From Halobacillus salinus (GTDB lineage: Bacteria > Bacillota > Bacilli > Bacillales > Halobacillaceae): 64,000 bases of DNA. How positions within the stretch are numbered: the stretch's first letter is position 1; each line of letters starts with the position of its first letter. Where the stretch lies: positions 1,054,001 to 1,118,000 of the forward strand of contig NZ_SRJC01000001.1 of the NCBI RefSeq assembly GCF_004684905.1. Direction: 5' to 3'. Shown in pieces: positions 35,705 through 45,358 of the stretch. The notes under the pieces are model-generated. The model saw nothing but the letters and a program-made list of their open reading frames with translations, was not told where the DNA came from and did no database searches. Position numbers and translations under genes: made by a program.

Positions 35705-36379
35705 ATGCTTCAAAAACTGTATGATTGGGTGGATGAGCGTGTTGACATTACCCCGTTGTGGCGTGATATCGCCGATCACGAGGTACCTGAGCATGTTAAC
35801 CCTGCACACCACTTCTCAGCATTTGTTTATTGTTTTGGAGGACTTACGTTTTTCGTTACCGTGATTCAAATTCTTTCCGGGATGTTCCTTACGATGTATT
35901 ATGTTCCAGACATCGAGAACGCTTGGAAGTCTGTGTACTATTTACAAAGGGAAGTTGCATACGGACAAATCGTTCGTGGTATGCACCACTGGGGGGCGAG
36001 TCTCGTAATCGTCATGTTATTCCTACATACATTACGTGTATTCTTCCAAGGAGCATATAAGAAGCCTCGTGAACTGAACTGGGTGATCGGAGTTCTTCTG
36101 TTTTTCGTTATGCTTGGTCTTGGTTTCACAGGATACCTACTACCATGGGATAACAAAGCATACTTTGCAACACAGGTAGGCCTTGAAATTGCAGCGGCAA
36201 CTCCAGTAATTGGTGATGGAATACGTACATTGTTAGCGGGTGACCCTTCCATCGTAGGGGCGCAGACTCTCACTCGTTTCTTCGCTATACACGTATTCTT
36301 CCTACCAGCTGCTTTATTCGGATTAATGGCATTTCACTTTATTTTGATTCGTAAACAAGGTATTTCTGGACCGCTATAA
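35705..36379 (+). CDS. qcrB: Menaquinol:cytochrome c reductase cytochrome b subunit
   Basis: The 224-residue b6-type cytochrome has four membrane helices. Heme-ligand histidines lie in MHHWGASLVIVMLFLHTLRVF and in the last helix region FFAIHVFFLPAALFGLMAFH. It contains a CFGGL segment near residue 43, where the Bacillus enzyme has a covalent heme-attachment cysteine. Start at ATG 35705 with AAAGGGGG, 3 bp after qcrA. Confidence 0.95.
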   Translation: MLQKLYDWVDERVDITPLWRDIADHEVPEHVNPAHHFSAFVYCFGGLTFFVTVIQILSGMFLTMYYVPDIENAWKSVYYLQREVAYGQIVRGMHHWGASLVIVMLFLHTLRVFFQGAYKKPRELNWVIGVLLFFVMLGLGFTGYLLPWDNKAYFATQVGLEIAAATPVIGDGIRTLLAGDPSIVGAQTLTRFFAIHVFFLPAALFGLMAFHFILIRKQGISGPL

Positions 36380-36408
36380 TAAGATAGTTAAATAAAGGAG
36401 GGATAGCT

Positions 36409-37263
36409 GTGCATAGGGGAAAAGGCATGAAATTTGTCGGTGACTCGCGTGTTACCGCAGAGAAAAAAGCCAATTTACCGAAAGACTATTCAGAGTACCC
36501 GGGACGTACGGAAGCATTCTGGCCGAACTTTCTGTTGAAAGAGTGGCTGGTTGGGTCTGTGTTCTTAATTGGGTTCCTTATTTTAACTGCAGCTCACCCG
36601 TCACCACTTGAGCAGCAGGCGGATCCTACGAACGCAGGGTACATTCCGTTACCTGACTGGTATTTCTTGTTCTTATACCAATTTCTGAAGTACCAATATG
36701 CTGGAGGGGAATTCATTGTACTAGGTGCGATTGTAATGCCTGGACTAGCATTCGGAGCGCTTCTGTTGGCTCCATTCTTAGATCGTGGACCGGAACGCCG
36801 TCCTACTAAGCGACCAATTGCGGTCGGTCTCATGTTGCTTGGGGTATTCGCTACGTTCTGGTTGACGTATGAATCCGTACAGCATGCTGATTACGCACAC
36901 CGCGCTGAGAAATACGGTGTAAACGTGGAAGCGGTCGAGTCTGAGATTGATAAATCCGGACCTGGCTGGGAAGTTTATGAAGCCAACTGTATGAGCTGTC
37001 ACGGAGAAGCTCTACAAGGGCAAGGAAATTACCCATCTCTTATGGATACTGAGAAGTCAGCCGATGAAATCAAAGACATCGCTCAGAATGGTATCGGCCA
37101 AATGCCTGCTGGTATTTTCAATGGTTCTGATGAGGAGCTTCAACAGCTCGCAGATTTCATTAAAAATGCTGGTTCTGGTGGAGGCGGAGAAGGTGGTTCA
37201 TCTGAAGGAGAATCTTCTGAGGAAGGCTCATCCGAAGATGGAGAATCTGCTTCTGGACATTAA
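36409..37263 (+). CDS. qcrC: Menaquinol:cytochrome c reductase subunit IV/cytochrome c fusion
   Basis: Natural fusion of a b6f-type subunit IV (three membrane helices, PLPDWYFLFLYQFLKYQY) and a C-terminal cytochrome c. Heme attachment is CMSCHGE with axial Met in GQMPAGIF. The GTG start at 36409 follows AAAGGAGGG and gives MHRGKGMKFVGDSR as in B. subtilis. The 284 residues exceed the usual 255 or so because of a 30-residue Gly/Ser/Glu/Asp tail (37171-37260) that would face outside the membrane. A terminator follows. Confidence 0.95.
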   Translation: MHRGKGMKFVGDSRVTAEKKANLPKDYSEYPGRTEAFWPNFLLKEWLVGSVFLIGFLILTAAHPSPLEQQADPTNAGYIPLPDWYFLFLYQFLKYQYAGGEFIVLGAIVMPGLAFGALLLAPFLDRGPERRPTKRPIAVGLMLLGVFATFWLTYESVQHADYAHRAEKYGVNVEAVESEIDKSGPGWEVYEANCMSCHGEALQGQGNYPSLMDTEKSADEIKDIAQNGIGQMPAGIFNGSDEELQQLADFIKNAGSGGGGEGGSSEGESSEEGSSEDGESASGH

Positions 37264-37293
37264 TAAACAACCATATTTGTAAGAAGTCTAACT

Positions 37294-37317
37294 GCCGCGC
37301 TCGTAATCGAGCGCGGC
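37294..37317 (+). terminator. GC-rich hairpin after qcrC
   Basis: A perfect 10-bp stem GCCGCGCTCG / CGAGCGCGGC with loop TAAT, followed only by TTCATTTG. It is a terminator or an mRNA-stabilising 3' hairpin. Confidence 0.7.
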
Positions 37318-37344
37318 TTCATTTGTAAAGAAGGAGGGAAGAAA

Positions 37345-37956
37345 ATGAAGGCATTTATCTCCTACATACTGAAAAATCGTCTTTTTTTATTGGTTCTCTT
37401 CCTAGTAAACTTAGCTGGTAGTATTTACGGATACATATGGTACACACCACAGCTTGTTCAAACGGAGCCTCTGTATTTGATTTTTGTTCCGGATAGTCCG
37501 ACAGCTAGTCTGTTTTTTACAATATTTCTTGGCTTTTACTTGTTTGGCAAAAACGTGCCGTATATCGAGGCGCTTGCTTACGTTACGCTTGTTAAGTATG
37601 GAGTGTGGGCTGTCGTGATGAACGGCCTTACATTTATCGATCAAGGTGGCTACTTACCCGCAACAGGCTATATGCTTATCTTTTCCCATGGGGCTATGGC
37701 GCTTCAGGCTGTATTGTATGCACCATTCTACCGTATCAAGCTGAGACACCTTGCGTTTGCAGGGATCTGGACACTGCATAATGACGTCATCGATTATGTG
37801 TTTGAACAGATGCCAGTCTACCCCTCCATTATGGAGCATATGAATAGCATCGGTTACTTTACGTTCTGGTTGAGTATAGGATGTCTTGCTCTTGCTTATG
37901 TCACGACTCAAAAGTCCCGTTCTACCTCTCTTCATTCTCACATAGACTCTCTGTAA
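37345..37956 (+). CDS. ypjA: DUF1405 membrane protein YpjA
   Basis: The 203-residue protein has about six hydrophobic helices. It begins MKAFISYILKNRLFLLVLFLVN and contains the family segment YLIFVPDSPTASLFF. Position downstream of qcrC and upstream of ypjB matches YpjA. No catalytic motif; function unknown. GAAGGAGGG lies before ATG 37345. Confidence 0.85.
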   Translation: MKAFISYILKNRLFLLVLFLVNLAGSIYGYIWYTPQLVQTEPLYLIFVPDSPTASLFFTIFLGFYLFGKNVPYIEALAYVTLVKYGVWAVVMNGLTFIDQGGYLPATGYMLIFSHGAMALQAVLYAPFYRIKLRHLAFAGIWTLHNDVIDYVFEQMPVYPSIMEHMNSIGYFTFWLSIGCLALAYVTTQKSRSTSLHSHIDSL

Positions 37957-37984
37957 GACATTTTTACGAGAGGGGAGAAGTGAA

Positions 37985-38674
37985 ATGGGACGAGCGTTTC
38001 TAGTTTGTTTGATTTGTTCCCTATTTTTCACACTCACACCGCATGTAGAAGCTGAGTATGCCTACTCGGATTGGGAGGACTTCGCAAAACAATATCACTT
38101 ATTGGTTCAAGACGGACGACAATCGCTTGCTTTAAAGCTAATGAATAAACGACTTCCCGAATTGGAATCATATATGGAAGAGCTGCCAGAAGAGATGCAA
38201 AGCGTTTGGGCGCCTTTAACCGACTCGTTACACGATGATACTGCAACAATTCAAGAAGCGGAAATGTTGCAACGGTTTATGGCTTACTTGGATGCAGATA
38301 GTCAAGAGATTTGGGTGGACCAACAGTGGGACGGCCTCAAAGAAAGCGTACTGGACGACTATTCACCTGCTGAACAGATCAAAGGGACCTGGGACAACCT
38401 CCTCCCATTCTTTCAAATAGAGAAGGCAGAAGAAGATCTATCCGAATTAGATGCGCTGGTGACAGAGCTTGCACAAACGGATACGATAGTGACTCGTCAA
38501 CAACTTGTCAGTCAAATGACGGACGAGGATGGCCCACTCTCTATTCAGGAAAGTGCGATGTTCATCACAATCTTGATTATTGGCGGAGCAATAGTCATTA
38601 CTCTTGGGTATGTGGCAGGCAGAAGATTCGTTGCAAATAAAAAAACAGCATCAAGGAGAAGCGAAAATAGTTGA
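37985..38674 (+). CDS. ypjB: Sporulation protein YpjB
   Basis: The 229-residue protein has a cleavable-looking N-terminal signal (MGRAFLVCLICSLFFTLTPHVEAEYA), an extracytoplasmic acidic helical region, and a C-terminal membrane anchor (MFITILIIGGAIVITLGYVAG) with a short basic tail. Position after ypjA fits YpjB, annotated as a sporulation protein in bacilli. GAGAGGGGAG precedes ATG 37985. The role is not known. Confidence 0.83.
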   Translation: MGRAFLVCLICSLFFTLTPHVEAEYAYSDWEDFAKQYHLLVQDGRQSLALKLMNKRLPELESYMEELPEEMQSVWAPLTDSLHDDTATIQEAEMLQRFMAYLDADSQEIWVDQQWDGLKESVLDDYSPAEQIKGTWDNLLPFFQIEKAEEDLSELDALVTELAQTDTIVTRQQLVSQMTDEDGPLSIQESAMFITILIIGGAIVITLGYVAGRRFVANKKTASRRSENS

Positions 38675-38742
38675 TTTTTTCGACAACCTTGACTAAAATT
38701 GACCTAAGTAAGTCACTATCATCCAAGACGGAGGAATGAACA

Positions 38743-39417
38743 ATGGGATTTTTGATTTACTTGGCGTTGATTATTATCATCCCACTATGGGCACAGGCCA
38801 AAGTAAAGAAGACGTATAAAAAATATTCGAATGTACCTATCTCTTCTTCAATGAGTGGAGCGGAGGTAGCTAGAAAGATTTTAGATGATAACGGTTTGTA
38901 TAATGTTGCTGTAGAAGAAGTCCGTGGTAAGCTTTCCGATCACTATGACCCTCGCTCCAAGGTCGTCCGTTTGTCTACGGACAACTACCATGGTCGCTCA
39001 GCTGCTGGTACTGCTGTAGCAGCACACGAAGTGGGGCACGCTATTCAGGACGCTCAGGAATATGCGTTCTTGAGGTTCAGAAGCGCTTTAGTTCCAGTTG
39101 CGAACTTCGGTTCTAACATCTCGATCTTCTTAATCATTGGAGGATTTTTACTAGGGATGTCCGGACTTGCTTTAGCTGGTATTGTATTCTTCGCTGCAGC
39201 GGTGTTGTTTCAGTTGATCACACTGCCGGTGGAGTTTGATGCTTCCAACCGCGCTATGGCTCAACTAGTGAGCACAGGGATTATCAGAAATGATGAAGAA
39301 CGCAAGACGAAGAAAGTGTTGAATGCCGCTGCAATGACATATGTGGCCGCTGCACTTGTTGCCTTACTTGAATTGTTACGCTTCGTGTTGATGTTCGCAG
39401 GAATGAACGAAGAATAA
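38743..39417 (+). CDS. Membrane zinc metallopeptidase (YugP family)
   Basis: The 224-residue protein has a leading membrane segment (MGFLIYLALIIIIPLWAQAKV) and the zinc motif AAHEVGHAIQDAQ (HExxH, about residue 97). Two or three further helices follow, and a probable third ligand region in LPVEFDASNRA. This is the neutral zinc metallopeptidase/YugP family. In B. subtilis yugP is elsewhere, but an orthologue at this site is common in other bacilli as far as I recall. GACGGAGGAATG precedes the ATG. Substrate unknown. Confidence 0.85.
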   Translation: MGFLIYLALIIIIPLWAQAKVKKTYKKYSNVPISSSMSGAEVARKILDDNGLYNVAVEEVRGKLSDHYDPRSKVVRLSTDNYHGRSAAGTAVAAHEVGHAIQDAQEYAFLRFRSALVPVANFGSNISIFLIIGGFLLGMSGLALAGIVFFAAAVLFQLITLPVEFDASNRAMAQLVSTGIIRNDEERKTKKVLNAAAMTYVAAALVALLELLRFVLMFAGMNEE

Positions 39418-39422
39418 TTAGT

Positions 39423-39457
39423 AAAGCCTACTTAACGAAGGTTAAGTAGGCTTTTTT
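39423..39457. terminator. Bidirectional terminator between the YugP-like gene and the YitT gene
   Basis: A perfect 14-bp stem AAAGCCTACTTAAC / GTTAAGTAGGCTTT with T-run; the genes converge here. Confidence 0.9.
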
Positions 39458-39474
39458 CATTTTGTTTATAGAAT

Positions 39475-40350
39475 TTAATCGTTTAAAGGGTTTTTATTCT
39501 CATCTAACGTAAATCCTTCTCCCATGACATCATGGACATGGCTGACAGCTACAAATGCATGAGGGTCGATGCGGTCGATCAGCGTCTTCAACCGGACGAT
39601 CTCGTTTTTACCGATTACGCAATAAAGTACGTCGCGCTTGGCACCGGAGAATGATCCTCTTCCTTCGAGTACCGTAACCCCTCTGTCCATATTTTCTAGT
39701 ACCTGCTTAGCAATTTCGTCACTCTTTTCTGAAATGATTGTCGTTCCTCTCGCTGCATATGCACCTTCCTGAATGAAATCGATGACCTTTGCACCGACGA
39801 ATACAGCGACAAGCGTGTACATCCCTTTGATGGAATTCAGATACGTGATGGCTGATACAAAGATGACTACAGCATCGAAAAGGAACATCGCACGTCCCAT
39901 GCTCCAGCCTAAGTATTTGTTCATGAGCCTCGCAATGATATCAACTCCGCCAGTCGTACCTCCATAACGGAAGATGATTCCGAGACCTACACCGATGAAT
40001 ACACCAGCGAAGAGGGATGCGAGCGTCAAATCTTCTGCCAGGTTGATCTCGATCATGTACAACTGTGACAACCGAATGAATACAGAGACAGAGACGATTC
40101 CTATAAGGGAGTAAAGAAAGGTGTTCCGGCCAAGAATTCTCCATCCAATTAATAAGACAGGTATATTCAGGACGATATTCATAACAGCGGGGTCCCAATC
40201 AAATAAGTATAAAAGCAATAATGTAATGCCGGTGAATCCGCCTTCACCTAGTTCGTTCTGTATGTTGAAATGCACCAACCCGAATGAAAATATCGCCGAA
40301 CCAACTAATATTAATAGTATGTTTTTTACTCGAAGTCCGAAGATCTTCAT
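39475..40350 (-). CDS. ypjC: YitT-family membrane protein (YpjC)
   Basis: The 291-residue protein has about five N-terminal membrane helices (YitT_membrane/DUF161) with the motif RYGGTTGGVDIIARL. A C-terminal cytoplasmic DUF2179 domain contains RGVTVLEGRGSFSGAKRDVLYCVI. GGAGGTG is 4 bp from the ATG at 40350. It is oriented against its neighbours and has its own promoter. B. subtilis YpjC is in the same place. Function unknown. Confidence 0.88.
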   Translation of the reverse strand: MKIFGLRVKNILLILVGSAIFSFGLVHFNIQNELGEGGFTGITLLLLYLFDWDPAVMNIVLNIPVLLIGWRILGRNTFLYSLIGIVSVSVFIRLSQLYMIEINLAEDLTLASLFAGVFIGVGLGIIFRYGGTTGGVDIIARLMNKYLGWSMGRAMFLFDAVVIFVSAITYLNSIKGMYTLVAVFVGAKVIDFIQEGAYAARGTTIISEKSDEIAKQVLENMDRGVTVLEGRGSFSGAKRDVLYCVIGKNEIVRLKTLIDRIDPHAFVAVSHVHDVMGEGFTLDENKNPLND

Positions 40351-40382
40351 AGTCTCACCTCCAAAAGTAATACACGACTTTA

Positions 40383-40411
40383 ATTATAGGGAAGCAACGC
40401 TCATCCGGCAA
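40383..40411 (-). promoter_or_regulatory. Sigma-A promoter for ypjC
   Basis: On the minus strand TTGCCG (4/6) and a perfect TATAAT are 17 bp apart. Confidence 0.65.
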
Positions 40412-40454
40412 TGGCATGTTGGCTCAAATAAATAATTTGTCAAACAGCGTCCTT

Positions 40455-40483
40455 TTGGCTACCATTTAGAGAGATACTATAAG
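40455..40483 (+). promoter_or_regulatory. Sigma-A promoter for the mazG-dapB-pan gene run
   Basis: TTGGCT (4/6) and TATAAG (5/6) at 17 bp, 25 bp before the ypjD start. The following genes to panD are tightly packed, so it may drive a long operon. Confidence 0.6.
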
Positions 40484-40507
40484 TTTATTCTAAGGGAGCG
40501 GACATTC

Positions 40508-40849
40508 ATGAATTATTCCACTCAAGAAATCCAAAAACGGGTAGACCATTATATATCCCAATTTAAAGAGGGTTATTTTTCTCCTCTAGCCCTTCAAGCT
40601 AGGCTTACAGAAGAAGTAGGGGAGATGGCAAGGGAAATCAATCACAGGTACGGTGAAAAACCTAAGAAGACATCGGAGAATGATAAAGCGTTATCTGAAG
40701 AACTAGGAGACGTCCTGTTTGTCTTGACGTGTTTTGCAAACTCTTTGGATATTGACTTGTCGGATGCATTTGAACAATCAATGAGCAAGATTGAGACAAG
40801 GGACAAGGATCGCTGGACAAAAAAAGAGGAGGCAGACGTCAATGAGTAA
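40508..40849 (+). CDS. ypjD: MazG-like nucleotide pyrophosphohydrolase (YpjD)
   Basis: The 113-residue all-alpha NTP pyrophosphohydrolase has the metal-binding motifs EEVGEMAREINHRY (EExxE) and EELGDVLFVLTCFANSL (ExxxD). Family knowledge: it hydrolyses nucleoside triphosphates to monophosphates, perhaps for housecleaning; substrate not known here. TAAGGGAGCGG precedes ATG 40508. Its last eight bases overlap dapB. Confidence 0.9.
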   Translation: MNYSTQEIQKRVDHYISQFKEGYFSPLALQARLTEEVGEMAREINHRYGEKPKKTSENDKALSEELGDVLFVLTCFANSLDIDLSDAFEQSMSKIETRDKDRWTKKEEADVNE

Positions 40850-41642
40850 CATTCGTGTCATAATAGCCGGCCCTAGAGGTAAAATGGGTAAGGCTGCCGT
40901 TCAAATGGTGGAGAGTGACAACCAATTGGAGCTAGTTGCTTGTATCGATCGCAAGTACAATGGACTAAGTCTAAAGGATATAGAGGGTCTACCCTCACTA
41001 GATGCTCAGGTCTACACGGACGCAAGAGAATGTATGTCTGAGCAGGACGCAGATGTGCTGGTAGAACTGACAACTCCAGAAAATGGTTATGTACATACAA
41101 GACTGGCATTGGAGCACAACATTAGACCTGTCGTAGGAACGACCGGTTTTACGCAAGAACAGTTAGATGAGTTGAGGAAAATGTGTGAAGACAAAGGAAT
41201 CGGAGCCGTGATTGCACCGAACTTTGCTATTGGCGCTGTTCTTATGATGCAATTCTCGAAGTGGGCAGCCAAACACATGCCGCAAGTAGAGATCATTGAA
41301 AAACACCACGACCAGAAACTGGATGCACCTTCAGGAACTGCTCTTAAAACAGCCCAACTCATCCAAGATGTTAGAGAGAAGCAACAACAAGGGCATGCTG
41401 ATGAAAAAGAGACACTGCAAGGTGCTAGAGGCGCAGACGTAGACGGCATGAAGATTCATAGTGTACGCCTGCCAGGGCTTGTAGCTCATCAAGAAGTTAT
41501 TTTCGGAGGGCATGGACAAACACTAACTATCAAACATGACTCTTACAATAGGGAATCCTTTATGAGCGGTGTGAAACTTGCATCTGAAAAAGTGATGGGC
41601 CTTCAAACACTTGTCTATGGCCTAGAACATTTGTTGGATTAA
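40842..41642 (+). CDS. dapB: 4-hydroxy-tetrahydrodipicolinate reductase
   Basis: NAD(P)H-dependent step of the lysine/diaminopimelate pathway; in spore formers it also feeds dipicolinate supply. The nucleotide motif is IAGPRGKMGKAAV and the active-site segment is IEKHHDQKLDAPSGTAL. The 266 residues are normal. The frame is open from 40791, but ATG 40842 with AGAGGAGG upstream is the family start. mgsA follows after 12 bp. Confidence 0.96.
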   Translation: MSNIRVIIAGPRGKMGKAAVQMVESDNQLELVACIDRKYNGLSLKDIEGLPSLDAQVYTDARECMSEQDADVLVELTTPENGYVHTRLALEHNIRPVVGTTGFTQEQLDELRKMCEDKGIGAVIAPNFAIGAVLMMQFSKWAAKHMPQVEIIEKHHDQKLDAPSGTALKTAQLIQDVREKQQQGHADEKETLQGARGADVDGMKIHSVRLPGLVAHQEVIFGGHGQTLTIKHDSYNRESFMSGVKLASEKVMGLQTLVYGLEHLLD

Positions 41643-41654
41643 GGAGGAGAAAAG

Positions 41655-42053
41655 ATGAACATTGCTTTAATTGCTCATGATGAAAAGAAAAAAGATATGG
41701 TACAATTCGCCACTGCTTATCAGGCAATCTTAGAAAAACATAGTCTTTTCGCGACTGGAACGACAGGTGAAAGAATTGCGGATTCAACAGGATTAAACGT
41801 GCACAGGTTTTTATCAGGTCCGCTGGGTGGAGACCAGCAAATTGGTGCGAAAATTGCTGAGGATGATATGGATATTATCATCTTTTTCAGAGATCCGTTG
41901 ACAGCACAGCCTCATGAGCCAGATATTAGTGCACTACTAAGATTATGTGATGTTCATCAAATACCACTTGCTACGAATCTGGCTGGAGCGGAGATCGTGA
42001 TCCGGGCTCTGGACAGAGGAGATTTCGACTGGAGAAATATACAGAAAGAATAG
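41655..42053 (+). CDS. mgsA: Methylglyoxal synthase
   Basis: Converts dihydroxyacetone phosphate to methylglyoxal and phosphate, a glycolytic overflow bypass. Characteristic segments are [44 protein letters not shown] and the catalytic-Asp region [15 protein letters not shown]. The 132 residues are normal. GGAGGAG precedes ATG 41655. Bacillithiol, whose first enzyme is encoded next, takes part in methylglyoxal detoxification in Bacillus. Confidence 0.96.
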   Translation: MNIALIAHDEKKKDMVQFATAYQAILEKHSLFATGTTGERIADSTGLNVHRFLSGPLGGDQQIGAKIAEDDMDIIIFFRDPLTAQPHEPDISALLRLCDVHQIPLATNLAGAEIVIRALDRGDFDWRNIQKE

Positions 42054-42073
42054 ATAGATCAGGAGTGAAGGAA

Positions 42074-43207
42074 ATGGCTAAAATAGGAATTACCTGTTAC
42101 CCGACAGTTGGAGGGTCAGGTGTCATTGCGACAGAGCTTGGTAAATTACTTGCGGAAAAAGGACATGAGATACATTTTATAGCTGCTCAAGTGCCTTTTC
42201 GGCTGAATCGGGTGTATCCGAACATTTATTATCATGAGGTGGAAGTAAGTAACTATCCTGTATTTCAACACCCTCCTTATGACCTTGCTCTCGCAAATAA
42301 AATGGCTGAAGTGATCAACCGAGAAGAATTAGACATCTTACATGTACATTATGCGATGCCACATGCCATTTGTGCTATTTTAGCAAAGCAGATGTGTGAC
42401 CGTGATGTAAAAATAATGACAACACTGCATGGAACAGATATAACTGTACTTGGAATCGATACGAGTTTGAAACAGATGATTAAATTCGGAATCGAACAAT
42501 CAGACCGCGTAACGGCAGTTTCCAACAGTCTCGTGAAACAAACAAAAGAGATGCTGGATACAAGTAAAGAAATTGATGTAGTTTATAACTTCGTTGATGA
42601 ACGGGAGTATTATCGAAAGGATAAAGGTTCTTTACGAAGTGATTATTGCATCAAAGAGGAAGAGAAAGTACTGATACACATTTCGAACTTCCGAAAAGTG
42701 AAACGTGTGCCAGATGTCATTTACGCTTTTTCACTTATTGAGAAAGAAGTTCCTTCTAAATTACTACTAGTAGGCGATGGTCCTGAATATTCCGAATGCC
42801 GACAGCTCGTTCAAAAGTTGGACTTGGAAGATCGTGTGCTTTTCTTAGGGAAGCAGGACAATGTAAGTGATCTTCTTTCGATTGCGGATTTGAAATTGTT
42901 ACTCTCGGAAAAAGAGAGCTTCGGTCTTGTCTTGCTTGAAGCAATGGCATGTGGAGTGCCGTGTATCGGTGCAAACACCGGCGGAATCCCTGAAGTCATC
43001 GACCACGATGAAACGGGGTATATTACGGAACTTGGAAATGTAGAACAGATTGCTCACTATGCAACGCACATGCTAAAGGATGATGAGTTGATGAGCCGTA
43101 TGTCAGAAAGGGCTAAAGAAGTAGTCCGGGACAAGTTCTCTTCTGAGACCATATTGAAACAGTACGAAGATATTTATGAGCAGGTGTTAGTCCGTGACTT
43201 TTCTTGA
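42074..43207 (+). CDS. bshA: N-acetyl-alpha-D-glucosaminyl L-malate synthase BshA
   Basis: GT4-family glycosyltransferase that starts bacillithiol synthesis from UDP-GlcNAc and malate. It has the N-terminal [33 protein letters not shown] pattern (two conserved blocks). The C-terminal donor site is [32 protein letters not shown]. The 377 residues are normal. ATG 42074 with AGGAG is preferred over GTG 42065. In B. subtilis bshB1 (deacetylase) lies between mgsA and bshA; here the gap is 20 bp and bshB1 is absent. The 3' end overlaps cca by 14 bases. Confidence 0.95.
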   Translation: MAKIGITCYPTVGGSGVIATELGKLLAEKGHEIHFIAAQVPFRLNRVYPNIYYHEVEVSNYPVFQHPPYDLALANKMAEVINREELDILHVHYAMPHAICAILAKQMCDRDVKIMTTLHGTDITVLGIDTSLKQMIKFGIEQSDRVTAVSNSLVKQTKEMLDTSKEIDVVYNFVDEREYYRKDKGSLRSDYCIKEEEKVLIHISNFRKVKRVPDVIYAFSLIEKEVPSKLLLVGDGPEYSECRQLVQKLDLEDRVLFLGKQDNVSDLLSIADLKLLLSEKESFGLVLLEAMACGVPCIGANTGGIPEVIDHDETGYITELGNVEQIAHYATHMLKDDELMSRMSERAKEVVRDKFSSETILKQYEDIYEQVLVRDFS

Positions 43208-44390
43208 AGAAGCATTTGAGGTTCTTGGGAAAATCAAAGATTCCGGTGGAGAAGCGTACATTGTCGGGGGAGCAGTAAGGGATCTTCTCATGGAGCGGGA
43301 GGTCGGGGATATCGATATCGCGACCTCTCTTTTGCCAGGTGAAGTTCAAGAACTATTCGATAAGGTTATTCCTGTGGGAATCGAACATGGAACAGTCATC
43401 GTAAGGCACCGTGGCAAATCATTTGAAGTGACTACTTTCCGGACAGAAGACGGGTATGAAGATTTCCGTCACCCCGATGAAGTAACCTTTGTAAAAGATA
43501 TTAAACAAGATCTAGCTCGTCGCGATTTTACAATGAATGCGGTTGCAATGGACTTAAAGGGAAAACTGGTAGATCCTTATGGCGGACAGAAAGCTGTAGA
43601 AAACAATGTCATTGAAGCAGTGGGTGACCCTTTGAAACGCTTCGAAGAAGATCCTTTGCGTATGTTACGTGCTGTCCGGTTCGTCAGTCAGCTTGGGTTT
43701 GAGTTGGAACCGTGTACTAGAGAAGCGCTGACTACACAGGCATCTCTTCTAAAGCACATCGCTGTCGAACGGAAGGCCAGTGAAATGATCAAACTCTTTG
43801 GAGGTCCGTCCTACAGACTTGCATTAGATATGATAGCAGAGTCCGACTTGATTAAAGAATTGCCTATCCTTGCGGAATTTCCTTCTTTTCAGAACCATGT
43901 TCCTGGGATACCGCTCTTAACATGGCCGGAAGTTATCACCTATTTCTTAGGTGTGGGAATTGGTTCAGGGGTCAACGCTTGGACTAAAGCGTGGAAGCTG
44001 TCTAACCAAGTGCGTAAGGACAGTGAGAAGTTGGATCAATCCCTGAAGATTTTCAAGCGACATTCTTCCATTACTCCGTGGTTAGTCTACCAGCTGCCAG
44101 AAGAATTGCATGACTCGTTTTGCCGAGTGGTGCTCTCACTTGAAATCGGTTATTCTAATATTCAGGAAGACTTACAAAGGGTACATACAAGCCTGCCTAT
44201 ACGAACGAAAAAAGATCTTTCTTTCGAAAGTTCCGATTTGATAGCAATGTACCCGAACCGAATAAGAGGGCCATGGATCCGAGATGGATTGCAATCGATT
44301 GAGAAAGCGGTTGTGCAAGGAGAAGTCAGTAACGAGTATGAACGAATAAAGGAATGGGTACAACAATGGAATCAACAAGAAAACAATTGA
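43194..44390 (+). CDS. cca: CCA tRNA nucleotidyltransferase
   Basis: Adds or repairs the 3' CCA end of tRNAs. Class II nucleotidyltransferase head: [25 protein letters not shown] contains the GGxVRD motif and the DxD catalytic aspartates. [23 protein letters not shown] and [18 protein letters not shown] follow. The 398 residues are normal. GTG 43194 overlaps the end of bshA, with AGGTG 8 bp upstream. It sits in the Bacillus order bshA-cca-birA. Confidence 0.95.
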   Translation: MTFLEEAFEVLGKIKDSGGEAYIVGGAVRDLLMEREVGDIDIATSLLPGEVQELFDKVIPVGIEHGTVIVRHRGKSFEVTTFRTEDGYEDFRHPDEVTFVKDIKQDLARRDFTMNAVAMDLKGKLVDPYGGQKAVENNVIEAVGDPLKRFEEDPLRMLRAVRFVSQLGFELEPCTREALTTQASLLKHIAVERKASEMIKLFGGPSYRLALDMIAESDLIKELPILAEFPSFQNHVPGIPLLTWPEVITYFLGVGIGSGVNAWTKAWKLSNQVRKDSEKLDQSLKIFKRHSSITPWLVYQLPEELHDSFCRVVLSLEIGYSNIQEDLQRVHTSLPIRTKKDLSFESSDLIAMYPNRIRGPWIRDGLQSIEKAVVQGEVSNEYERIKEWVQQWNQQENN

Positions 44391-45358
44391 TCGACCTATT
44401 AAAGGAACAAGACAGTCACATATCAGGACAACAGTTGTCCGAGGCGTTGGATATTTCTAGAACGGCTGTTTGGAAACATATGAATGAATTAAAAAAAGAC
44501 GGATATGAAATAGAAGCGATTCAGCGAAAAGGATACAAGATCGTCTCTTCTCCAGACAAGGTCAGTAAAAATACGCTCCAATGGGGGCTTAATACGAAGT
44601 GGATAGGACAACATCTGTACCACTATCCTCAAGTTGAGTCCACACAGGATATTGTTCACCAGCTTGCTAAAGAAGGAAAGCCTCACGGGACCGTTGTAAT
44701 TGCTGATGAACAAGTGAAAGGCAAAGGTCGTATGGCACGGGAATGGCACTCACCAGAGGGAAAAGGAGTATGGATGAGCATCCTATTGCGACCAGACCTT
44801 CCACCTGTTCAAGCACCTCAATTGACTCTTTTGACTGCAACCGTCTTAGCGAATGTCATGGACAAAAGGTCAGCGTTGGTCCCTTCCATCAAATGGCCGA
44901 ATGATATACTTGTCCATCATAAGAAAGTGGCAGGTATCCTTACGGAGATGCAGGCAGAACAGGACCGGATTCAGTATGTGGTGCTTGGTATTGGTATCAA
45001 TGTCAATCAGGAAGATGGAGAGATACCGTCCATGATTGCTCATAAAGCTTCTTCTTTGAAAATGGAGTCAGGAGAAAAATGGGATATACAAGAGTTTGTC
45101 CAGTCCATCCTGAGCACGTTCGAAAAGACGTATGATTCGTTCATTGAAGAAGGGTTCCAGGAAATAAAGCAAGAGTGGGAACGCTATGGCTACAAAATCG
45201 GAGAGAAAGTTACCATCTCGACAATGAGACGGGACTTCAAAGCAACGCTTTTAGGGATAGAGGCAGACGGTGCTTTATTAGCAAAAGATGAGCAAGGTGA
45301 AATGGAAAAGTTGTACTCAGCGGAAATTCACTGGGGAGAAGGAGGATATCATGCATAG
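44366..45358 (+). CDS. birA: Biotin--[acetyl-CoA-carboxylase] ligase and biotin operon repressor
   Basis: Bifunctional class II BirA. The N-terminal winged helix-turn-helix (about residues 1-65, [24 protein letters not shown]) binds bio operators. The central ligase domain has [42 protein letters not shown] and [10 protein letters not shown]-terminal SH3-like domain ends it. The 330 residues are normal. ATG 44354 is in frame; ATG 44366 aligns better with the family start. It overlaps cca by 25 bases and panB by 8. Confidence 0.94.
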   Translation: MESTRKQLIDLLKEQDSHISGQQLSEALDISRTAVWKHMNELKKDGYEIEAIQRKGYKIVSSPDKVSKNTLQWGLNTKWIGQHLYHYPQVESTQDIVHQLAKEGKPHGTVVIADEQVKGKGRMAREWHSPEGKGVWMSILLRPDLPPVQAPQLTLLTATVLANVMDKRSALVPSIKWPNDILVHHKKVAGILTEMQAEQDRIQYVVLGIGINVNQEDGEIPSMIAHKASSLKMESGEKWDIQEFVQSILSTFEKTYDSFIEEGFQEIKQEWERYGYKIGEKVTISTMRRDFKATLLGIEADGALLAKDEQGEMEKLYSAEIHWGEGGYHA

